The translations under genes and the position numbers were made by a program. DNA of 12,761 nt, taken from Pavlovales sp. CCMP2436 (taxonomy: Eukaryota; Haptophyta; Pavlovophyceae; Pavlovales). Within the stretch, counting starts at the first letter, position 1; every line of letters begins with the position of its first letter. The stretch is taken from positions 254,141 through 266,901 of the forward strand of contig MU631346.1 in the NCBI GenBank assembly GCA_026770615.1, read 5' to 3'. Below are positions 7,901 to 12,761 of this stretch, piece by piece. A model generated the notes under the pieces. That model saw nothing but the letters and a program-made list of their open reading frames with translations. It was not told the origin of the DNA and searched no databases.

Positions 7901-10900
7901 ACCACTTTTGCAAGCAGGTGCTGGGTAGGTACTCGTGAAATATTTATGTGCAGGCCTCGCCACCCAGACTTTTTTTGGCGACTCCAATTCGGCAGATACA
8001 ACACATTGGGTGTTGGGTGGCAGAGTAGCATAAAAAAAAAAAAAAAAACCTGCGTAAAAAGTGAGCATAAAAAAAATAAAAAAAAACCTGCGTATAAAGT
8101 GCGTGTATGCCGTCCCGTGATGCTTTGACAATGCGCGCCGGTGGTGCCTCGCAAAGTTCGCGTACTTCTCCATCTGGTCAAGGTGACTTTGGACGAAGAC
8201 GCACCAAAAGCCGATCACCCACGCGCTGTTAAATGTGAAGAGAAATACATTTAATGAGTCAACTACTGTTCAGTTTTAGGATTTAGGAAGGGCAACGAAA
8301 ATTCACTTGCTGTAGTTCTTTTGATACCTGTTTAACACGAAGATCAGAATCCATGGAAGCGATGCGCGCGGGCCGGCGATCATCACGGCTGCGACTGTCT
8401 CCTCGCTCACATCATTGATGTTCAGCAGCGGGTTCGCCGCATCGTCCTAGATATGGATATATAGAGAAGTAACCATAAGTTCTTAGGCAGAGGCGCGGAG
8501 ACTGCAGATAACCAACATACATGAGACACAAGGTAGGCATGAAGGGTTAGGGTGTTGGGGAGGGGGGTTGGGGGTGGGGGGTAGTGGGCAACAGGCAGTG
8601 GGAGATGGACAGTTGAGGTAGAAACCCGCACCTGTGTGCTTGTTTCCCGCGAGCGAGAGCTAAAGTCAGTCAAGTGGTAGGTGCGGCAGAGGAGAGAGTC
8701 GCCCGACGCTGCGAGCGTCTCGACGCCGGCAGTGCTCAGAGCACCGAGACGCTCGTCCCAGTAGGCGCACTCTGCGCCGCCACCGCCATCACCGCGTGGC
8801 AGAGTAAATGTGGCTACCTCGCCGCCACCCGCCGGTGCAGTCACATTTGGCAGCACCGTTCCGCCGAGGCCGAGCTGCAGCGATAGCGTCGGGGACGCCG
8901 AGGCCATGCCCTGCAATATCGCGTGCGGGCTGTAGCACCAGAGCGTCACGTACACATCAACGGCCTCGCCATTGACCGCACCAGCCTGCGCGTCGAGGAG
9001 CGCGTCGGCGCTCAGCTGTACGGTCGACGCACCCGCTGCAAGGCTGACATCCAGTTGCAAGGCTGACGCGCCACTACTGCCATCAATGTTGGCTGCGCGC
9101 GCACTGGCGAATCCAAGACACGCTGATGAGAGACCGGGCAACTCTTCGCCGGGCACAGCCCCCATCAGCGTGGCAAATAGCACAGAGCTGGTCGCAGTGA
9201 CGATGTCGGTAACTGTGCTCTCAGTCTGCTCGAGCCGCCGCTTGCGCCGGGAGAGCGGCTCGGCCGCCGGAGCCTCCTGCACGTTGCTCGCAGCCGCGAC
9301 GAGAAGGCTCGAGAGCGAGTTGAGGAGCGAAGCGAGCGGGGAGCAAGTGCTGCCGTCCGCCCCGACGAGGCCCTCCGATGCGGTGGCAAGCTTTCGCGCC
9401 GCCGCCGCCGCCGTCTTGATTGACGCGGACGAGAGGCCGGAGTCAGTCTCAACGAGCGCAAGCAGAGAGCCCGCCACCTGCTGCGCACCTCTTTTGCTGA
9501 GCGGCGCGCCGCTGCCGAGCATAGTGTTGAGCGCTGCTGCATGGAATAAAAACAGCTCGGTGCGCACAGAGCACACTGCCACGCCGTCGTCATCGGCGCC
9601 GCATCGCGCGCCTGTCTGCTTCAGAAGGGACGCGCACGGCGGGTTGTGGTGGGCAAGTGTGGGGGGGACGCGCACGGGTGAGCGGTGGCGCGTAGGGAGA
9701 GGGGGGAACAGGGAGGGAGAGGGTTCGGCACGCACGTCGGTTGAGCTCAATAGCGTGCCGAGCGCGCCGAGCTGAGAGAGCGCACGCGAAGGGTCAGTGG
9801 TCACGAGCCTCCCCGTGGAGCGCGCCTCCCGGTCAACGAGTGCGTTCGATTCACCAGTCGAGATGGGCTGTTGAACGGTGACGTTCCGCGTGACGAAGCC
9901 GCTTGCACCCCACGAGTCCACCGCCTGCGCCGAGGGATATGGTGGGGTTGGACTAAAGTTAAGGTTGGGCTAGTGCTGCAGCTAGGGCTAGTGCTTCGAC
10001 TTAGGGCACCGTACCTCTGCTAACACCTCAAACTCGCCCGGGGTGTAGAGCGAGACTGTGAGCGTATGTAGAAGCGAAACGTCGGCAAACGGCTGTGTGA
10101 GAGCACCCTTTAGCTTGTAGCTGAAAGCGTACAGCAAAGGGAAATCGTCCGCCTCGTCGACCCATCCCACGGTGCTTAGCGTGACCGTGCTCCCAAGCTC
10201 GTATGATCTGGCATCTTGACCGTGACCCTGAGAAGGCGAGAGCTCTAGCGAGCCGTGGTGAGGGGCACCGTTGACGCGCACGTTGATCTGTTTGGGGTGA
10301 GGGACAGGGGTGAGGAGATGGGGGGGGTGGAGTTGATTGCGGTGAGTGTGATGCGGCTCCATTTGCCTCTCAGGGGTAGTAGGTTCCGACAGGGCAGTCA
10401 GGGCTAGCAACTACTAGCAAGGGGTGTGGGACTGGCCGAATTGGACGTTCGTGTACGACCTCGAGGTTCGGTTTGAAATACCTGCATAATCGCCGTAAGA
10501 CCCCACGAGTCTGTCGCCTCGAGAGTGAACGCATAGCGCGCGCGTGTGAGCAGCGCGCAAGGCATGAGCACAAGGCTCGGCACGCTGATCGGGGTCCGCC
10601 TCCAGGTTTCGTTTAAAACATCGGCCACGCTCGGTTGCTCTCCTGCACACGCGCCCACGACATCAAAGTCTGACGGCGGTGCGGAGAGCAGCTCAGCTAA
10701 CCACCTGGTTGGGCGGGAGGGATGGGGACAAAGGGTTTATTGCGTGGGTCAGCTGCAACCGCATGTACTCGAACGGTGACGAGGCGACGAGTCGTGTACC
10801 TGAACGAGGTGATCGTGCCGTTGCTCGCGCCCGCGTCGACATGCAGCGCGAGGCGGGAGGCTTGGCCTACGCGGCCAGCTTGGAGGTTGGAGCTGACGAG

Positions 10901-12761
10901 CACTAGCGACGGAGGCAGGCCCGAAGATACGGTGACACCAAACGTGAGCGTTTTGTTGGAGCCGTCGGCTGCACGAATGGCAAGCACTGTGCACGTGTAC
11001 TCGCCCGGGAGGGGCGCCATTTTGGCGGGGATGGAGAGAGACGTGCCTTTGCCGGAGAGAAAGGCAGGGAGCGTCAGCGGCTCGGCGGAGGGCAGCCGCG
11101 AGCGCATCGGCAAGCCCTCCGCGCCGACGCATTCCCACTTATATCTGGTCTGCGCGGTGTCACCCAGGCAGCTTGCGTTCTGCGCCGGAGTAGGGTGGGG
11201 TTGGGGTGGAGATAGGTCAGGAGCAGGTTTAGGGTTATGGATAGGGTTTGGATTTGGGTATGGGATTAAGCTGGGACTGGAGCTGGGTAAGGGACAGGGT
11301 TTGGGTTCGGTTTGGGTCAAGGCTGGGACTGGGATGAGGGCTAGAGCGCCGTACCTGCGCCGATGAGGCCGGCGTTGCGAGCGCCAACGTGAATGGGTCG
11401 TCGATTGCGATCGTCTTTGCGTTCGCGCTAAGGGGGGGGGGGGGAGGTGTCAGATCATTGCAAATATTAATATGCCATGAGCCTGGCTCTTACCCCATCG
11501 GCGAGAGCTCGAGCGCCGCGAGTGTGACGGTAAGCTGGACAGAGATGGTCGAATTAAAAATCCCGAGGGCGGATGAATGCAGGGAAGCATGGAGCCTCAC
11601 GGTATAAGTGACACCAGCAGCGAGCGCGCCTGCGGCGATGTGAAGGCGCGTGCCCGTGTCGCCATGGCTACGCGTGGGGGTGAGGGGGGAGGGGGGAGTC
11701 TTGTCACATATGCAAGAACTCATCAGGGGAATAATTGATGGTGGAGGGAGGGGGGGAAGGGGATGGTCGTCTGTTTGGGAGCGAGTTGGGAGCCATGGCT
11801 GCCGAGCGAATCCAGCGTGAATTAGTCGGTGGGCCAGGAACGGGAGTGATGTTTGGTAAGCTGCCAGCCAGCGCATTGCGGTGTCAGTGGGGCGCAGATG
11901 GTCAGGGGCTTACCAGCAGCCCTCCTGCCCGGCGCATGTACCGTCAACGGCAGTGACGGACCATAGAAGGAAAAGCGGACCGGCGTCGGTTAAGTCGCAC
12001 TCCACGGAAGCCGAACCGCCTAGCTCGAGTGCGGAGGCGGCGGGCCAGTTTATAGAAGCTGGCACACCGGGAAGGAGGGGCGCGGTGTTTGGGTTAATTG
12101 TATTGTGGGTGACGGTGAGTGGGTTGGGAGGATGGGAGGGGAGGGGGGGGGATGTTGAGGCCCCCGGGAGGGTAGGGGGAGATACTTATATTGGGTAGTC
12201 AGCGAGCAACCTGGCGCATCGATGAAGGCCATGAGCATGGGGTCGGAGCAGGGCGGCGGTGAGCTCGGCGATGGTTGGAGGTGCGGCGGAGGCGGGCTCG
12301 ATGATGGCGGCGGGCTTGGCGGCGGGCACCCTAACCCTAACCCCAACCCTAACCCAAGTAGGCAATGGCTCCGCGGTGGGCTGGGCGGCAGACTCGGCGG
12401 GGGTGAGGGCGGCAGGCTCGGCGGAGGCGGGCTCGGCTGAGGCGATAGCAGCGGGCTCGTCGGTGGATTCAACGGTGGATTCAGCGGCGACGAAATGGGT
12501 GGCGGTGAGGGGGGTGGGATCGGTAGTGGGCTCGGCGGAGGCGGGCTGGGTGGCGGGCTCGGAGGTGGCGGGCTCGGCGGCGGGCTCGGCGGCGGCGGGC
12601 TCGGCTGAGGCGATAGTAGCGGGGTCGTCGGTGGATTCGGCGGTGGATTCAGCGGCGACGAAATGGGTGGCGGTGAGGGGTGTGGGATCGGTAGTGGGCT
12701 CGGCGGAGGCGGACTGGGTGGCGGGCTCAGAGGCGGCGGACTCGGCGGCGGGCTCGGCGGC
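4997..12761 (-). CDS. Polycystin-1-like REJ/GPS receptor with proline-rich stalk (17 exons, 5' partial)
   Basis: Exons read leftwards: 12761-12211, 12058-11914, 11667-11494, 11427-11355, 11179-10800, 10704-10482, 10287-10015, 9924-9736, 9615-8632, 8446-8328, 8225-8088, 7863-7626, 7465-7388, 7180-7104, 6968-6763, 6606-5171, 5128-4997 (stop TAG). All 16 introns (42-246 bp) are GT-AG and every phase matches, giving one open frame of about 1804 residues from the window edge. Residue 1 here is the first full codon. Order: SPPPP stalk (1-165), REJ region (about 185-640), GAIN-like region with GPS (670-988), about six membrane segments (1026-1771). Family knowledge: polycystin-1/REJ proteins are surface receptors self-cleaved at the GPS. 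I see no PLAT domain, polycystin (TOP) domain or TRP-like channel. A role in cell contact, mating or wall sensing is inference. The start codon and any signal peptide lie beyond the window. Splice sites are read by eye; the 120-bp intron 9616-9735 and the 42-bp intron 5129-5170 are the least certain. Confidence 0.83.
5129..5170 (-). other. Very short 42-bp intron made of GTCTGA repeats
   Basis: Without splicing, the long exon reads one more valine and stops at TGA (5167-5165). Removing GTCTGA...CCAAG joins THL to LAYIVVLLLH in phase 0 and makes a hydrophobic helix that fits the family. The intron starts with GTCTGA three times in overlapping register and has little polypyrimidine tract. It is much shorter than the other introns here (66-246 bp). 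If it is not spliced, the protein ends at 5165 without TM6. Confidence 0.55.
6195..6440 (-). repeat. Approximate 171-bp in-frame duplication in the cytoplasmic-loop exon
   Basis: CTTCAGACC with following CATCCGCAGC occurs at 6238 and 6409, 171 bp (57 codons) apart. The peptides align: RMLRSEESRHAVAETGG and RMIWSEGCHHAAAEAGE, each followed by VRGASC- or MRGASC-like sequence and Ser/Pro-rich stretches. It probably lies in a disordered loop. Confidence 0.75.
7205..7380. repeat. Degenerate telomere-like repeat inside an intron
   Basis: The intron 7181-7387 is filled with variants of TAGGGC, TTAGGG and TAAGG on the plus strand (for example GGGCTAGGGCTAGC and GGTTGGGGTTGG). Similar but weaker tracts lie in introns 11180-11354 and 9925-10014. 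They do not disturb the splice sites. Confidence 0.75.
8031..8103. repeat. Poly-A/T tract with a duplicated splice-donor region
   Basis: AAAAAACCTGCGTA occurs at about 8043 and 8083, 40 bp apart, each preceded by a long A run on the plus strand. On the coding strand this duplicates the exon end ACGCAG|GTTTTT at 8088, placing a second possible donor downstream at about 8048. Confidence 0.7.
8632..9615 (-). other. GAIN-like region ending in a GPS autoproteolysis motif
   Basis: This 328-codon exon is Ala/Ser/Leu-rich and helical-looking in its first part, as expected of GAIN subdomain A, followed by beta-type sequence. Near its end (about 8656-8771) it carries a full GPS: CAYWDERLGALSTAGV, then a second cysteine 27 residues after the first, then RTYHLTDFSS. 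In the family the bond between L and T of the HLT triad is cut autocatalytically, leaving ecto and membrane parts non-covalently joined. Both cysteines (residues 952 and 979), the tryptophan and H-L-T (983-985) are present, so cleavage is plausible. One family aromatic differs: LGALST replaces the more usual WST. Confidence 0.85.
9736..12058 (-). other. REJ (receptor for egg jelly) region, seven exons
   Basis: Seven exons in consistent phase encode about 485 residues with the REJ pattern. It opens with NWPAASALELGGSASVEC, a typical REJ start, followed by LWSVTAVDG. Next come LHIAAGALAAGVTYTVRLHA and RYKWECVG (the Y-x-W-x-C element), then LSIPAKMAPLPGEYTCTV. The middle has PISVPSLVLMPCALLTRARY, running into AFTLEATDSWG. 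The end has VNGAPHHGSLELSPSQGHG followed by STVGWVDEADDFPLLYAFSY, and finally AVDSWGASGF. In the family this is an extracellular domain of fibronectin-III-like folds in polycystin-1 and sea-urchin sperm receptors. The introns are short and C-rich on the coding strand. The fold assignment rests on motif recognition, not on alignment. Confidence 0.8.
12329..12355. repeat. Telomere-like (CCCTAA)n tract within the first coding exon
   Basis: CCCTAACCCTAACCCCAACC followed by CTAACCC on the plus strand is read on the coding strand as LGLGLGLG in the SPPPP frame. It could instead be the core of a 39-bp frame-neutral intron (GTTAGG...CCAAG). The sequence does not decide between the two. Confidence 0.8.
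12437..12761 (-). repeat. In-frame 168-bp tandem repeat in the proline-rich exon
   Basis: CTGAGGCGATAG begins at 12437 and again at 12605. The units are nearly identical over the 157 bp of the second copy that is visible. 168 bp is 56 codons, so copy-number change keeps the reading frame. The second unit runs off the window. Confidence 0.9.

Larger units (their letters stand above)
4997..8446 (-). other. Polycystin-1-like membrane half (about six TM segments, no PLAT, no channel)
   Basis: Eight exons encode the part after the GPS. TM1 (about 1026-1050) is split by an intron: SLPWILIFVLN / SAWVIGFWCVFVQ. The short linker that follows leaves no room for a PLAT domain. SPYQRIACAVLIIDFKF begins TM2, at the position where polycystin-1 has its post-PLAT helix, and MRVFLTAVVAALF is TM3. 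A long charged, Pro/Ser-rich loop follows (about 1163-1650). TM4 contains RFFWTAFPWIAAATSLIVSQ; TM5 contains WLLASSLSVLQGWLLMEPLI, close to the polycystin-1 SxxQ...PL pattern. TM6 spans KWVTHL / LAYIVVLLLH across the 42-bp intron. The protein then ends after FRTTVQSYFTKRAEVMM and a short tail. Loss of the channel is seen; whether it is ancestral or a recent truncation is not. Confidence 0.75.
12211..12761 (-). other. Proline-rich SPPPP stalk exon (first exon in window)
   Basis: The frame that splices in phase into the REJ exons reads PPSPPPSPPP, SPQPSPPPPS and similar blocks, like pherophorin/extensin hydroxyproline-rich glycoproteins of algae. Such segments are normally extracellular, rod-like and O-glycosylated; that is family knowledge. 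The exon ends in MLMAFIDAP, and CAG|GTTGCT is the donor in phase 1. It contains a 168-bp tandem repeat and a TTAGGG-like stretch read as LGLGLGLG. A second frame, rich in AEP/AAE, is also open through most of the exon but ends in a stop just past the donor. The exon runs off the right edge, so its length and any signal peptide are unknown. Confidence 0.75.

Noticed and set aside
4997..8446. Adhesion GPCR interpretation of GPS plus TM region
   Set aside because: The TM spacing, the very long loop before TM4 and the SVLQ...PL pattern in TM5 fit polycystin-1 relatives better than a compact seven-TM domain.
9616..9735. Reading the 120-bp stretch as coding instead of intron
   Set aside because: It is in frame and stop-free, so it cannot be excluded, but it has a GTGCGT donor, a C/T-rich tract and CAG acceptor, and interrupts the GAIN-like sequence with SPSLFPPLP-type low complexity.
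8972..9775. 267-codon plus-strand open frame opposite the GAIN exon
   Set aside because: It is antisense to a well-supported exon and to an intron, is Ala/Ser/Arg-rich as expected from GC bias, and has no recognisable domain.
10722..11366. 214-codon plus-strand open frame
   Set aside because: It runs opposite REJ exon 5 and its flanking introns. The end is a translated GGGTTTGGG-type intron repeat, and there are no motifs.
12329..12355. True chromosome end
   Set aside because: The tract is short, imperfect and internal to an exon, with coding sequence on both sides.
12208..12761. Alternative AEP/AAE-rich frame in the proline-rich exon
   Set aside because: It is open but ends at a stop soon after the exon and does not splice in phase to the REJ exons. 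Repetitive GC-rich DNA keeps several frames open.

Overview
The window looks like nuclear DNA of a GC-rich unicellular eukaryote. Its main gene is split by many short GT-AG introns with C/T-rich acceptor tracts. Several introns carry degraded TTAGGG-like repeats, and the intergenic DNA is full of small inverted-repeat elements. A hydroxyproline-glycoprotein-like SPPPP region and a polycystin-1-type receptor in one gene point to an alga. A haptophyte or similar marine protist is my best guess, by inference only.

Layout, left to right. Bases 1-2029 hold a (TA)n tract, direct, tandem and inverted repeats, and no gene I can support. Bases 2030-4668, minus strand, hold three separated exons of an ammonium transporter (Amt family). 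One exon has a one-base frameshift, and the exons that should carry both pore histidines are missing, so I call it a pseudogene. Its inter-exon DNA is filled with mobile-element debris: two tandem 149-bp MITE-like copies, a decayed tRNA-like (possible SINE) segment, a 149-bp repeat present twice with one mismatch, 45-bp inverted repeats enclosing one Amt exon, and at least seven copies of one terminal motif in both orientations.

Bases 4997-12761, minus strand, hold one large gene, 5'-partial at the right edge of the window. I reconstruct 17 exons whose splice phases agree at all 16 introns, giving about 1804 residues. In order these are: a proline-rich SPPPP stalk, a REJ (receptor for egg jelly) region, a GAIN-like region with a complete GPS autoproteolysis motif (CxYWDE...C...HLT), and about six membrane segments resembling the N-terminal membrane half of polycystin-1. 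I see no PLAT domain after the first membrane segment. The protein stops about 33 residues after the segment that would be S1 of the polycystin channel, so the channel module is absent.

The two genes lie on the same strand, with the Amt relic downstream of the receptor, but nothing suggests a shared function. The observations most worth following are the proline-rich stalk/REJ/GPS/polycystin architecture, the Amt exons stranded among nested repeats, the in-frame 168-bp and 171-bp coding repeats, and the telomere-like repeats in introns and in the first exon.
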